From assembly GCF_000970045.1 (NCBI RefSeq), contig NZ_CP009505.1:2938808-3002807 (forward strand): DNA of 64,000 nucleotides, given 5' to 3'. Position numbers and translations under genes: made by a program. Below, in pieces: positions 18,756 to 27,731 of this stretch (positions are counted from its first letter, which is position 1; every line of letters begins with the position of its first letter). The notes under the pieces were generated by a model. It made no database searches. It was given only the letters and a program-made list of their open reading frames with translations, and was not told where the DNA came from. This DNA comes from Methanosarcina sp. MTP4. Its GTDB lineage: Archaea > Halobacteriota > Methanosarcinia > Methanosarcinales > Methanosarcinaceae.

Positions 18756-19766
18756 ATGAGTGGAATGATGGAAGAGTACCCCATAGTTGAAAACAGAGAC
18801 GTTTTTGAGTTCTACGCTCGGGAACAATGGAACGGCTACGTTGCCCGCAAGGGAGATTACCTCTTTGACCGAAGGATGTTTCCGGACTTTGCGTACCGGA
18901 TAATCGATGTCGAACCTGCCGAGTCGCTGATCGGGATGAACACGTCAATCATCGTAACAGAGGAAGAAAACAGCCTTTTCTCCACAAATGAAATCAAGAG
19001 CGATGTTGTCTTCGATGACGTGATAGGACAGGAAAACGCAAAAAGGAAATGCAAATTGATCGAACGCTTCCTTGATGAACCGGAACGTTTCGGGAAATGG
19101 GCTCCGAGGAACATCCTCTTTTTCGGCCCCTCGGGAACCGGGAAAACCATGCTTGCAAAAGCCCTTGCAAACAAGACTGACGTTCCCATCATCCCCGTCA
19201 AAGCCACCCAGCTGATTGGGGAATACGTAGGAGACAGTTCCAGGCAGATCCACCAGCTATACGACAGGGCGGAAGAAATGGCGCCGTGCATCATTTTCAT
19301 CGACGAACTGGATGCCATAGCCCTGGACAGACGCTTCCAGGAACTCAGGGGAGACGTAAGTGAAATCGTAAACGCCCTCCTGACCGAGATGGACGGAATC
19401 GAAGAACGCGAAGGGGTCTGCACCATAGGTTCCACAAACAGGGCCCAATCCCTGGACGCTGCGGTAAGGAGCAGGTTTGAAGAAGAGATCGAGTTCGTGC
19501 TCCCCGGAGAAGAAGAGATAAGGCAGATCTTCGAATCCAACGTAAAGACCTTCCCCCTTCCCGTAGAAGACTGCGATTTCAAAGCCCTGGCAAAGAAAGC
19601 AAAAGGGCTTTCAGGCAGGGACCTGGTCGAAAAGGTCCTGAAAACCGCCCTGCACCAGGTAATTATTGAAGACAGGGAAACAGTCAGGGCAGAAGACTTC
19701 GAAAAAGCCTTTTCAAAACTCGGAAAAAATGAGCCTACCCAGGACCCAAGCGGGCTCTACGTATGA
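18756..19766 (+). CDS. AAA ATPase of the PAN/Cdc48 type, single AAA domain
   Basis: A 336-aa protein. An unrecognised N-terminal segment of about 85 residues precedes one classical AAA module. Walker A is FGPSGTGKTMLAKALA, Walker B is CIIFIDELDAIAL, followed by the second region of homology (STNRAQSLDAAVRSRFEEEIEF, in two parts) with its arginine fingers, and an AAA lid. The module resembles proteasome-activating nucleotidase and FtsH/Cdc48, but the coiled coil and OB ring of PAN are absent. It may remodel or unfold proteins. The start is uncertain: ATG 18756 follows GAAGGGTA, while the frame is open back to GTG 18648. Confidence 0.85.
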   Translation: MSGMMEEYPIVENRDVFEFYAREQWNGYVARKGDYLFDRRMFPDFAYRIIDVEPAESLIGMNTSIIVTEEENSLFSTNEIKSDVVFDDVIGQENAKRKCKLIERFLDEPERFGKWAPRNILFFGPSGTGKTMLAKALANKTDVPIIPVKATQLIGEYVGDSSRQIHQLYDRAEEMAPCIIFIDELDAIALDRRFQELRGDVSEIVNALLTEMDGIEEREGVCTIGSTNRAQSLDAAVRSRFEEEIEFVLPGEEEIRQIFESNVKTFPLPVEDCDFKALAKKAKGLSGRDLVEKVLKTALHQVIIEDRETVRAEDFEKAFSKLGKNEPTQDPSGLYV

Positions 19767-20195
19767 GCTTTTCAGGAAGGAGTTTTCCGTGCTGCAATGA
19801 ATTGCTCATTAGAGATGAGTTTTTTGTATGGTGATAAATTTCCAACACATTAATGAATTATCTGGGCGGTGGTTGTTTTGGTTCACCGTTAATCCTTTTT
19901 TCAAAACCTCTTTTTCAAGAACTGAACAACCAGCTTTCAAATAGATCAGCCATTAAGCTCTGGGAATAGCTTTATTTAGAAAAATCGGCATCTTATCTGA
20001 ATTGAGATCGGAAATAAAGGCTTAAATAAAGATCTGAAGTAAAAGGTCTAAACCAGATCTGAAGTAAAAGGTCTAAACCAGATCTGAAGTAAAAGGTCTA
20101 AACCAGATCTGAAGTAAAAAGTCTGAACAAACTCCGAACTGAGATTGAAAAAGGTCCACAAAAGGGACTTGAAACAAGCGTGTGAAGGGATCCTC
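19767..20195. other. Intergenic region with a 25-bp array
   Basis: 429 bases after the ATPase gene. It contains a T-rich stretch near 19895-19915 and the 25-bp array at 20030-20128. It is otherwise featureless. Confidence 0.5.
20030..20128. repeat. 25-bp tandem repeat array
   Basis: Four copies of AGATCTGAAGTAAAAGGTCTAAACC (the last diverged) just upstream of the small gene at 20196. The array may lie in that gene's promoter region. Confidence 0.93.
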
Positions 20196-20456
20196 ATGAA
20201 TGAAATACGAGAAACCGACCGATTTGAATGCGTGGTTTTAAACATAATAGAAAACTTGATGTGGAAAGGCATAACAGTCGAAGAAAAGGACACTAAAGGC
20301 AGAGTGTACTTCGGAAGGGTAAAAGGGAAACTCGACATTAAGGAAGGAGATACCCTCTACCTGGGAGTAAGGCCGACTTACGAAGTCGAAGACAAGACCA
20401 TGAAAGTTTTCCTTTACGACGCAGAAGATAATAAACTGGACTGGACCCTCGTCTGA
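20196..20456 (+). CDS. Small hypothetical protein, probable beta-barrel
   Basis: An 86-aa protein with alternating hydrophobic/charged strands (VYFGRVKGKL, GDTLYLGVRPTYEV, MKVFLYDAEDN) that suggest a small OB- or SH3-like barrel. ATG 20196 is preferred because AAGGGAT precedes it. The frame is open from TTG 20145, but that start lies against the repeat array and has no SD. Family not recognised. Confidence 0.6.
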   Translation: MNEIRETDRFECVVLNIIENLMWKGITVEEKDTKGRVYFGRVKGKLDIKEGDTLYLGVRPTYEVEDKTMKVFLYDAEDNKLDWTLV

Positions 20457-20598
20457 GTTCCCGGATATCTTTTCCGGGAGATTTTCTTCTCGAAATCTTT
20501 TTTCTAAAAATACTTTTTCTAAAAATACTTCGGAAATGAACGACGGTATTTGGAAATATCAGGCCGTAGACTTAATTAAAGCGTAAAATACCGAATAT

Positions 20599-21516
20599 TC
20601 ATTCCTGCCTTAAAGGGATTTCAAGTTCCATCAGGTCTTCTGCCACGATGACATTTTCGAATATCTTTTTCGAATCATTAATTATGGGCTCCACATCATC
20701 AGAGTAGCGAGAACTGACATGGGTCAAAACAAGCTGCCTGACCCCGGCATCCTTTGCAAGGGCCGCAACTTCCCCTGCAGTTGAGTGCATCGACTCTTCC
20801 GCCCAGTCGGCCATCTCGTCGGCAAAGCTCCCGTCGTGGATCAGGAGGTCGGCATCCCTGCTGGCTTCGAGCACGGCTTCACAGGGCCTGGTGTCCCCGG
20901 TATAGACTATGGTCCTCCCGGGACGGGGGTCACCTACAACTTCTTCCGGCCTGACGGTTTTTCCTTCCACTTCAACGGGTTCTCCCCTGTGGAGCTTTGC
21001 AAAAAGAGGGCCAGGGGGAACTCCAAGTTCGACAGCTCTCTCCCGGTTGAAACGGCCGGGCCGCATGTCTTCGACAAGGGCATATCCCAGGCTCGGGATA
21101 CTGTGCACGGTTTCAAGGGCGCGGATTACATACCCGTCTCCCTCAACAACATCTCCTGGTTTCAGGTCCACACCCCTGATTTCATACTTCAGGTTGAAGT
21201 ACCCGAGAGCCCGGAAGAGTTCCGTGAATTCCCGCGTATGCTTCGGGCCGTAAATTACGAGAGGCTCCTTCCTGCCCATGAAAGACATGGTCTGGATGAG
21301 GCCCGGAATCCCCAGGAAGTGGTCCGCGTGGAAATGGCTGACAAAAATAGAGGACAGGCTCATCATCCCTGTCTTTGCCCGCATCATCTGCTGCTGAGTA
21401 CCTTCCCCGCAGTCAAAAAGGATAAGTTCTCCTTCCCGATTGACCATCACCGCGGAAGGGTTCCTGTTGCGGGTAGGGAGAGAACCTCCTGTACCGAGAA
21501 ATGTTACGCGAAGCAT
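20599..21516 (-). CDS. rnz: Ribonuclease Z (tRNA 3' endonuclease)
   Basis: A 305-aa metallo-beta-lactamase-fold nuclease that trims tRNA 3' trailers. The zinc motif SHFHADHFLGIPGL lies near residue 62. Further ligands are in YTGDTRP (near 208) and LTHVSSRYS (near 271). The N-terminus LGTGGSLPTRNRNPSAV is the family opening. Length is normal for the short form (RNase ZS). It is monocistronic and convergent to the gene at 20196. Confidence 0.95.
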   Translation of the reverse strand: MLRVTFLGTGGSLPTRNRNPSAVMVNREGELILFDCGEGTQQQMMRAKTGMMSLSSIFVSHFHADHFLGIPGLIQTMSFMGRKEPLVIYGPKHTREFTELFRALGYFNLKYEIRGVDLKPGDVVEGDGYVIRALETVHSIPSLGYALVEDMRPGRFNRERAVELGVPPGPLFAKLHRGEPVEVEGKTVRPEEVVGDPRPGRTIVYTGDTRPCEAVLEASRDADLLIHDGSFADEMADWAEESMHSTAGEVAALAKDAGVRQLVLTHVSSRYSDDVEPIINDSKKIFENVIVAEDLMELEIPLRQE

Positions 21517-21860
21517 GATGAATCCAATTAATATTGTCAGGAGTATTTATGAATTACCACTGACAGGGCACAGGAGAAAAACCTCAAAGGAGGAAAAAGT
21601 ACAGGAAGAAAAAGGGCAGGAAGGAAAAGGACAGAAGAAGAGCAGAATACAGCCAATTTTTAAAGCTAAATCTCTTACCCTCTAAAACCAAATCAAGCCA
21701 TACCCGGTTTCAGCATCCAATCGGTCCGCCCACACAGGAGAGATCAGGTTTCGAGTATCCGACCAGGTTTCTGGCATATGTATCAGGATTCCAGCATTCG
21801 ATCAGGTTTCTGACATATGTATCAGGATTCCAGCATTCGACCAGGTTTCTGACTTATGTG
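21517..21860. other. Intergenic region with a purine-rich block and a 39-bp array
   Basis: 344 bases between two minus-strand genes. The RNase Z promoter should lie near 21530-21560. A purine-rich stretch (GGAAGAAAAAGGGCAGG and similar, 21585-21640) and the 39-bp array (21762-21872) follow. No gene is seen. Confidence 0.5.
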
Positions 21861-21872
21861 TCAGGATTCAAG
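21762..21872. repeat. 39-bp tandem repeat array running into a stop codon
   Basis: Units of about 39 bp with RTCAGGTTTCTG..ATATGTATCAGGATTCCAG start at 21762, 21801 and 21840. The third unit contains the stop codon of the GH13 gene (21861-21863), so the array seems to have grown out of the 3' end of that gene. Confidence 0.9.
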
Positions 21873-23750
21873 TGTCCAGACCCTCCCGTAATTACTCGGG
21901 ACAAAAAGCTGAACCTCTTCCCCTGCAGAGACCTTTGCCAAATTTTCCTGGCCGTGGAGTTCCTCCCTGTAACTGCCTTCATGGGAGAAGATGAAAGGTA
22001 CCGTCTGGTCCCGGTCTCCGAAGTTCAGGGCAATCAGGCTAAAAAGGTTCCCGTATTTCCGGGAAAAGAGTATTACCTTCCTGGACAGGTACAGGGAATC
22101 ATTATAGAAAAAGTGCTCTCCTCTTGAAAACTGCGGGTTCTCCCTTCGAAGCTTTACCAGTTTCCTGACGAGGCTGACCGTAGACTTGCCTTCAGGAGTA
22201 TAGAAATAGTCCCAGCGCACGGGCCGGTACAAAAGCACTCGTCCCCACCCTTCTTCGGGGAGGTAGTAATTTTCCCCGAATTCCTGCCCCTGCCAGAGCA
22301 TGGGAATACCCCTGGCCGTGAACATGCCTATCAGGTAGGGCTGCACTTTGTACCAGAGTGCACGATTACCTTCCTTCAGGAGTTCATTATTCTCATTTTC
22401 AGGGAAAACTGTCCCGAACTTGCAGACAAAACGGGAATGATCGTGGTTTTCAATATACTGGAGTGCAGTTTTTGTGATTCTGTCCCCGTTATGCGAAACC
22501 TCTGCCGGGTAACCGAAAAGGCCAAAAAACAGCCCCAGGGAAGAAAGCCCTTCGGGGTTACTCCCGGCGCCCCTTGCCGCATGCAGGGTTCCATTTTGCC
22601 AGGTACAATTACTATAGGTACTGTTCAGGACATCAATCGGCTTTTGAAGCTGTTCGGCGCACTGAATAAGGTTTACGGAATTTCCTTTGAAAAAGCGCTG
22701 CCAGTGACTAGTGGCATCTTTTTTTGCTTTGACAAGCTGGTACGTGTCCTTCACAAGCTTAGTATAGCCGTTTTCCGAACCCTCAAGCCAGTACCCGGGG
22801 ACGTAGTCATAGCGAAAACCGTCCACATGGTAGCAGTCAAGCCAGTGATGGTTGACTGTCAAAAAGAAATCACGGGTAAATTTACGGTTAAAATCCGTAC
22901 TTTTCCCATAGACGTTTTCAGCAAAGGAGCCCATAAAAGGGTTCTCAACTTCGGGCCATCCGAGTTTGTCATAAACATAATGATATGGGAAAAGGTGGCT
23001 GGTATGGGCATAGACGGAATCCACTATGACAGCGATATTTTTCCGGTGAGCCGCATCTACCAGCCTTTGAAGGTCTTTCCTGTTTCCGAAGCGATCATCC
23101 ACACCGAAATACCCGATCGGGGTAAACCCCCAGTCCACCCTCTTCTCGACATTGGAAAGGGGCATCAGCTCGATGCAGTTAATCCCCAGGTCCGCCAGGT
23201 AATCCAGACGAGAAACCGTTCCGTCAATATCGGACGCAAACTCACTGATCATCAGTTCGTACAGGATAATATCCTCTAAAGGAGGGGTTTTCCAGACAGA
23301 TTCATCCGGGCTCCACTTCCATTCATACTGTTTTTTGTACCCCAGAGTAAATGAGGACAATTTTCCGACCCCGAACTCCCGGGCAAAGGGATCGATAACC
23401 CAGTCGATAGGCTCCTGAATGTCCGGGTTTTTCAGGCAGTAGCGGTAGACATACTTCCCGGAGCTGCCCCATGCAGAGCCGGAAGCTGGCCTGTCTTCGG
23501 GCCTGATCTTTATTGTTGCAGACCAGTAATCCCCGTACTCAGGGTCTACTGAATGTGCCAGTTCAAAATTCTTTGGCTGTATGGCCTGGAGAAACTGGTC
23601 CTTTTCGTAAATAACCCTTACCCAGAGCCGATTACCCTGATCTGCCGACACCCCGGGTAAAAAAAGTCCTAAATTAATAACACCGGAATTCTGCTCATCT
23701 TCCCTGGCTCCAAGCTTTTGCAGCGGTAGAAGTTCAGGCTCACCTTGCAA
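21861..23750 (-). CDS. Alpha-amylase family (GH13) glycoside hydrolase
   Basis: A protein of about 629 aa. An N-terminal carbohydrate-binding-like beta domain (to about residue 130) precedes a GH13 barrel. Conserved regions are VIVDSVYAHTSHLF (I), VDGFRYDYVPGYW with the nucleophile Asp (II), IQCAEQL with the acid/base Glu (III) and YIENHDHSRF (IV). A C-terminal beta domain closes it. There is no signal peptide, so it is cytoplasmic and probably acts on glycogen or maltooligosaccharides. The TTG at 23750 is chosen because GGGAGGGG lies at SD distance. A TTG at 23765 is the alternative. Confidence 0.9.
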   Translation of the reverse strand: MQGEPELLPLQKLGAREDEQNSGVINLGLFLPGVSADQGNRLWVRVIYEKDQFLQAIQPKNFELAHSVDPEYGDYWSATIKIRPEDRPASGSAWGSSGKYVYRYCLKNPDIQEPIDWVIDPFAREFGVGKLSSFTLGYKKQYEWKWSPDESVWKTPPLEDIILYELMISEFASDIDGTVSRLDYLADLGINCIELMPLSNVEKRVDWGFTPIGYFGVDDRFGNRKDLQRLVDAAHRKNIAVIVDSVYAHTSHLFPYHYVYDKLGWPEVENPFMGSFAENVYGKSTDFNRKFTRDFFLTVNHHWLDCYHVDGFRYDYVPGYWLEGSENGYTKLVKDTYQLVKAKKDATSHWQRFFKGNSVNLIQCAEQLQKPIDVLNSTYSNCTWQNGTLHAARGAGSNPEGLSSLGLFFGLFGYPAEVSHNGDRITKTALQYIENHDHSRFVCKFGTVFPENENNELLKEGNRALWYKVQPYLIGMFTARGIPMLWQGQEFGENYYLPEEGWGRVLLYRPVRWDYFYTPEGKSTVSLVRKLVKLRRENPQFSRGEHFFYNDSLYLSRKVILFSRKYGNLFSLIALNFGDRDQTVPFIFSHEGSYREELHGQENLAKVSAGEEVQLFVPSNYGRVWTLES

Positions 23751-24288
23751 TATATCCCCTCCCAATTGTACTGATTCCCAACTCGGAATTTCAACTTATC
23801 AAGATCTCTGGCATACGAATACATCAATAAAAAAATATAATAAGCAAATATATATTTTAGCATGAGAATCAATATAGCTTTGGAAACATAGGTCCTGAAA
23901 ATTACTACTTAAATTTCAGCTCCTGATTTCAGCTCCTGATTTCCGGGTTTCGAACTCTTTATGACCCAATTATAGTCACGCCTGCATTTGATGCGACATA
24001 AATTGCTTGATTGCGCATCATTTTTTGTCGCATTAATTACGCTTGTGACTATACCAACTCTTCATGACCCAATTTCAAACTCTTTATTATCGACGAACAA
24101 GAAATAATCTATACTGTAAAAATTCAATTGTAAAACAGGAAATTTAATGATTTTGATATTTACGGGCTGCAAACGGAAATTTGTTGTATTATTTCTGGAG
24201 CGATTTTCAGGATAATATATATTCTAAAAGCTCGTTAACATCTCCAGATTGCATTTTCTATCTAAAAATTAAAAGGAATCATAGTCAC
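23751..24288. other. Intergenic region with a palindromic element
   Basis: 538 bases between divergent genes. It contains the GH13 promoter (AT-rich, TATATATTT near 23845-23855 on the minus strand), duplicated TTTCAGCTCCTGA near 23916-23940, the 83-bp inverted-repeat element (23971-24053) and the cobA promoter (TATATATTCT near 24217). Confidence 0.55.
23971..24053. mobile_element. 83-bp imperfect palindrome flanked by 18-bp direct repeats (MITE-like)
   Basis: The ends are TATAGTCAC and GTGACTATA, perfect inverted repeats. The arms extend inward to TGATGCGACA and TGTCGCATTA, giving a near-complete hairpin of about 28-base arms. The element sits between AACTCTTTATGACCCAAT (23953-23970) and AACTCTTCATGACCCAAT (24056-24073), 17 of 18 identical. 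This looks like a small non-autonomous element with a target duplication or recombination footprint. No transposase is present. Confidence 0.55.
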
Positions 24289-25056
24289 ATGTCAGGAAAT
24301 TACGGAAAAGTATATCTCGTGGGTTCGGGTCCGGGGGACCCTGAACTCCTCACCCTGAAAGCCCGCCGGTTAATCGACACAGCTGAAGTCATCATCTATG
24401 ACCAGCTTCCGGGAAAAGTGATCCTGAGTTCAATGCCGGATAGTGCGGAAAAGATCGATGCCGGAAAATTTGCCGGGAAGCACACCCTCACCCAGAACAA
24501 AATCAATGAAGCGATTGTACAAAAAGCTAAGGAAGGCAAGATGGTTGTCCGGCTGAAAGGCGGAGACCCTTACGTTTTTGGGAGAGGCGGAGAGGAAGCA
24601 GAGGCCCTCGTGCAGGAAGGCATCGAATTCGAAATAGTGCCCGGGATAACCTCCGCAATCGCAGTGCCTGCATATGCCGGAATTCCCGTTACTCACAGGG
24701 AAAGCACCTCCATGGTAACTTTCATTACGGGACATGAAGACCCCACAAAGGAAGAAAGCGGGCTCAACTGGGACGCCCTGGCAAAGTTTGAAGGGACTAT
24801 CGTGATCCTGATGGGGGTAAAGATGCTCAGGCGGAATGCCGAAGAGCTCATGAAAAACGGGAAAGACTCCGAAACCCCGGTCGCCCTTATCGAGAGAGGC
24901 ACCCGGCCCGACCAGCGGGTGACCGTGGGTACTCTTGCAAGCATCGCGGACCTGGCAGAAGAAAGGGGTGTAAAAGCGCCTGCTATCACAGTGGTAGGAG
25001 ACGTTGTCCGCCTCCATGACATCCTCGGGGAACAGCTTACGGGGACCGAGTTTTAA
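24289..25056 (+). CDS. cobA: Uroporphyrinogen-III C-methyltransferase
   Basis: A 255-aa SUMT that uses two SAM to make precorrin-2, the branch point to siroheme, heme, cobalamin and F430. Motifs: VGSGPGDPELLTLKA (residues 10-24), VRLKGGDPYVFGRGGEE (near 88) and IVPGITSA (near 114). ATG 24289 is chosen because AAAAGGAATC precedes it and the upstream frame does not resemble the family. It is followed 25 bases later by hemD and then ahbC, so the cluster points to tetrapyrrole supply. Confidence 0.95.
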   Translation: MSGNYGKVYLVGSGPGDPELLTLKARRLIDTAEVIIYDQLPGKVILSSMPDSAEKIDAGKFAGKHTLTQNKINEAIVQKAKEGKMVVRLKGGDPYVFGRGGEEAEALVQEGIEFEIVPGITSAIAVPAYAGIPVTHRESTSMVTFITGHEDPTKEESGLNWDALAKFEGTIVILMGVKMLRRNAEELMKNGKDSETPVALIERGTRPDQRVTVGTLASIADLAEERGVKAPAITVVGDVVRLHDILGEQLTGTEF

Positions 25057-25081
25057 ACCGGAACTCCGGAGGATCAGGCAT

Positions 25082-25909
25082 ATGACAGGCGAAACGATAG
25101 GCGAAGTAATAGGAGACGCAAACGAAGCAAAGCTCCCCGTACTTGCGATCATGAGGCCCGAAAGCTATCGGGAAAAGTCCGAAGCCCTTGCCAGGGACTA
25201 CGGTTTTGAGTCCTTTTACGCCCCCATGATCCGGCTGGAAGACATGAAGGACGAGGAGTTCGAGCCCTTCGTGCAGAGGGTCCTGGAAGGGGTTTCAGAC
25301 TACGTGATTTTCACAAGTGCAAACGGGATCACCTTCACCCTGGACAAGCTCCCGGAAGGCAAAAGGGAAAGCTTTACCGAAGCCCTAAAAAAGAGCCGGG
25401 TAATTGCAATCGGCCCTAATACGGAAAAAGAACTCGTGAAAATAGGAGTAGAAAAGCCCTTTTTGCCCGGGGACTACAGTTCGGAAGGAATTGTGGAAGC
25501 CCTTTGCCCCGAAGTAAAGGGAAAAACCGTGGATGCCGCAAGGAGCGCATACGGCTCGAGGCTGCTCATCGAGGGCCTGGAAAATTGCGGAGCTACGGTA
25601 TTTGAGACAAAGGTATACACCCTTACCATACCCGAAGGAGAGCTCCAGAAAGAGCTCATCGAGCGCACCCTTGCCGGGGAAGTAAGCGCTTTTGCCTTTA
25701 CAAGCTCCATGATGGTCAGGGGTTTCATGAAGCAGGCGGAAAAGATGGGAGCAGGAGAAGAAGTAAAAGAAGCCCTGAGCCGGGCAGTTGTAGGCGCTAT
25801 CGGGACCCCGACCGCAAACACCCTGGAGAGTCTCGGGGTAAACGTGGATGCGGTTCCCGGAGAATTTACCTTTGAAGCTTTGCTCGAAGTCCTGAAGAAA
25901 AAGCTTTAA
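25082..25909 (+). CDS. hemD: Uroporphyrinogen-III synthase
   Basis: A 275-aa two-lobed enzyme that cyclises hydroxymethylbilane with D-ring inversion. Recognisable parts: VLAIMRPESYREKSEALA at the start of lobe 1, YVIFTSANGI, VIAIGPNT and, in lobe 2, AFAFTSSMMVRGF and VVGAIGTPTANTLESLG. ATG 25082 has a GGAGGATCA SD and lies 25 bases after cobA. It supplies the substrate for CobA, so the order is the reverse of the pathway. Confidence 0.93.
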   Translation: MTGETIGEVIGDANEAKLPVLAIMRPESYREKSEALARDYGFESFYAPMIRLEDMKDEEFEPFVQRVLEGVSDYVIFTSANGITFTLDKLPEGKRESFTEALKKSRVIAIGPNTEKELVKIGVEKPFLPGDYSSEGIVEALCPEVKGKTVDAARSAYGSRLLIEGLENCGATVFETKVYTLTIPEGELQKELIERTLAGEVSAFAFTSSMMVRGFMKQAEKMGAGEEVKEALSRAVVGAIGTPTANTLESLGVNVDAVPGEFTFEALLEVLKKKL

Positions 25910-26105
25910 TCCCCTGCCCGAAGTCCTGAAAAACCGGTTCAGAACCTCGAAAACAAACTGGAAAAGGTCTGAAGCATAACCCGTATTAAGTAAAATGCTA
26001 AAACCGGTTGAAACCGGTTGAAACGGAAGTTAACAGTGTAAAAACCGGCTTCAAAAAACAACATTTAAAATTTTGAAAAACAATGTCCATTTCGAAGGAT
26101 TGAAC

Positions 26106-27305
26106 ATGATAGGCATTTCAAAACTCTACTGCGGAACCGTGGAACCCTCCGATGCCCTGCGTTACGGCCGGGACTCAAAGAGGCTGCCCTCCCACCTGCT
26201 GCAGTTTTCAAAAGACAAGAAACCGGTCGTGGTCTGGAACATGACCCGCCGCTGCAACCTGAAATGCGTTCATTGCTATGCCCAGGCAAAAGATGTCGAA
26301 TTCAAAGACGAACTCTCAACAGAGGAAGGCAAAGCCCTGATCGACGACCTTGCAGCCTTCGGCTCTCCCGTTATGCTCTTTTCCGGAGGCGAGCCGACAA
26401 TGCGAAAAGACCTCCCCGAACTTGCGGCTTATGCAAGGGAAAAAGGGATGAGGGCAGTAATTTCCACTAACGGGACCCTCATCGACAAAAGCCTGGCAAA
26501 GAAGTTGAAGGAAGTGGGCCTTTCCTACGTAGGCATATCCTTTGACGGAGTCAGGGAAACGAACGACAAATTCAGGGGCGTAAAGGGAGCCTTCGATGCT
26601 GCTCTCGAGGGCCTGCACAACTGCCAGGCCGAAGGCATAAAGGTCGGGCTTCGCTTTACCATCAACAAACAAAATGTCCGGGACATTCCCGCCATTTTTG
26701 ACCTCCTCGAGGAAGAAAATATCCCCAGGGTCTGCTTCTACCACCTGGTCTATGCCGGCAGGGGCTCTAAAATGGTTGACGAGGACCTTTCCCTTGAAGA
26801 GTCCAGGAAAGCCGTGGACCTCATCATGGAGAGGACAAAAGCCCTGCACGAAAAAGGCTTCCCCGCAGAAGTCCTGACTGTGGACAACCACTGCGACGGC
26901 CCCTACCTCTACCTGAAGCTCCTGAAAGAAAACCCGGAAAGGGCAGCCGAAGTCTTCGAGCTCCTTTCCATGAACCAGGGCAACTCCTCAGGGATAGGTT
27001 TCGGCTGCGTGTCCTGGGACGGGGCCGTGCACGCCGACCAGTTCTGGAGACACTACTCCTTTGGAAACGTCCGTGAGAGGCCCTTCAGCGAGATCTGGAC
27101 CGACCTTTCCGACAAACTGATGGCCGGGCTCAAGAACCGGAAACCCCTGATCAAGGAAAACGGGGACCGCTGCGCCCACTGCAAATGGTTCGATGTCTGC
27201 AACGGGAACTTCCGGGTGCGGGCTGAAGCCGTCTACGGGAACGTCTGGGCGGATGACCCTGCCTGCTACCTTACAAAAGAGGAGATCGGATACGACGAGG
27301 CCTGA
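26106..27305 (+). CDS. ahbC: Radical SAM 12,18-didecarboxysiroheme deacetylase
   Basis: A 399-aa radical SAM enzyme. The [4Fe-4S]/SAM motif is CNLKCVHC (near residue 50), with SGGEPTMRKDLPELA and STNGTLID downstream. A C-terminal Cys-rich region (CAHCKWFDVC, then C of DPACY) looks like a SPASM-type auxiliary cluster site. The N-terminus MIGISKLYCGTVEPSDALRYGR is characteristic of AhbC, which removes two acetate side chains to give Fe-coproporphyrin III in the siroheme-dependent heme route. AhbD is the alternative but lacks this opening. The 196-base gap after hemD may hold its own promoter. GAAGGATTG serves as SD. Confidence 0.9.
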   Translation: MIGISKLYCGTVEPSDALRYGRDSKRLPSHLLQFSKDKKPVVVWNMTRRCNLKCVHCYAQAKDVEFKDELSTEEGKALIDDLAAFGSPVMLFSGGEPTMRKDLPELAAYAREKGMRAVISTNGTLIDKSLAKKLKEVGLSYVGISFDGVRETNDKFRGVKGAFDAALEGLHNCQAEGIKVGLRFTINKQNVRDIPAIFDLLEEENIPRVCFYHLVYAGRGSKMVDEDLSLEESRKAVDLIMERTKALHEKGFPAEVLTVDNHCDGPYLYLKLLKENPERAAEVFELLSMNQGNSSGIGFGCVSWDGAVHADQFWRHYSFGNVRERPFSEIWTDLSDKLMAGLKNRKPLIKENGDRCAHCKWFDVCNGNFRVRAEAVYGNVWADDPACYLTKEEIGYDEA

Positions 27306-27322
27306 AAAGGCTTCCCCAGGTA

Positions 27323-27367
27323 TTTTTTTCAAACCCTTTTTATTCTCTTTTTTTATATTCTCTTTTT
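27323..27367 (+). terminator. U-rich terminator after ahbC
   Basis: Four T-runs of 5 to 7 bases within 45 bases, beginning 18 bases after the ahbC stop. Clustered oligo-U tracts are the usual archaeal termination signal. Confidence 0.6.
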
Positions 27368-27482
27368 ACTGGCTTTGTGGAAAAACGATCTAAATCAACC
27401 CGGAAAGGGTAGCTGTAATTCCCCTATTCAGAGATTCCCGAAAACCTTTTTTCGATTTGCTTTTCAGGTACCGGCGTTCTCA

Positions 27483-27502
27483 CCGGTCAGCTTGCTGACC
27501 GG
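27483..27502. terminator. Perfect GC-rich hairpin between convergent genes
   Basis: CCGGTCAG CTTG CTGACCGG is a perfect 8-bp stem with a 4-base loop, flanked by CTTTTCC. It could be a bidirectional terminator between ahbC and the phosphotransferase gene. Confidence 0.45.
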
Positions 27503-27712
27503 CTTTTCCATGAAGTATATTACAATGAAGAAAAATAGTATGTAAGTTGTCAAAAGATATGTCTGGATAATTAAAAAAATAAGGATAATTGACGTGAAGT
27601 GAATCGAATAAAAGTGAAAGCTAACAATGTCAGCTAATAACACCAGTTAATAATGGCAGCTAATAATGGAAGTTTATTTTGCAAGCACTTTTTTCATATA
27701 TTTCAGGAAAAG

Positions 27713-27731
27713 CCGCCCGCTTTGCGGGTGG
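27713..27731. other. GC-rich hairpin, possible IS200/IS605-type end
   Basis: CCGCCCGC TTT GCGGGTGG forms an 8-bp stem (one G-T pair) preceded by GGAAAAG. The layout recalls the subterminal hairpins of IS200/IS605 (TnpB) elements, but no tnpA or tnpB is present nearby. The assignment is weak. Confidence 0.25.

Noticed and set aside
22437-23279. 280-codon open frame opposite the GH13 gene
   Set aside because: It lies wholly antisense to a gene with all GH13 motifs and has no recognisable domain. A shadow frame.
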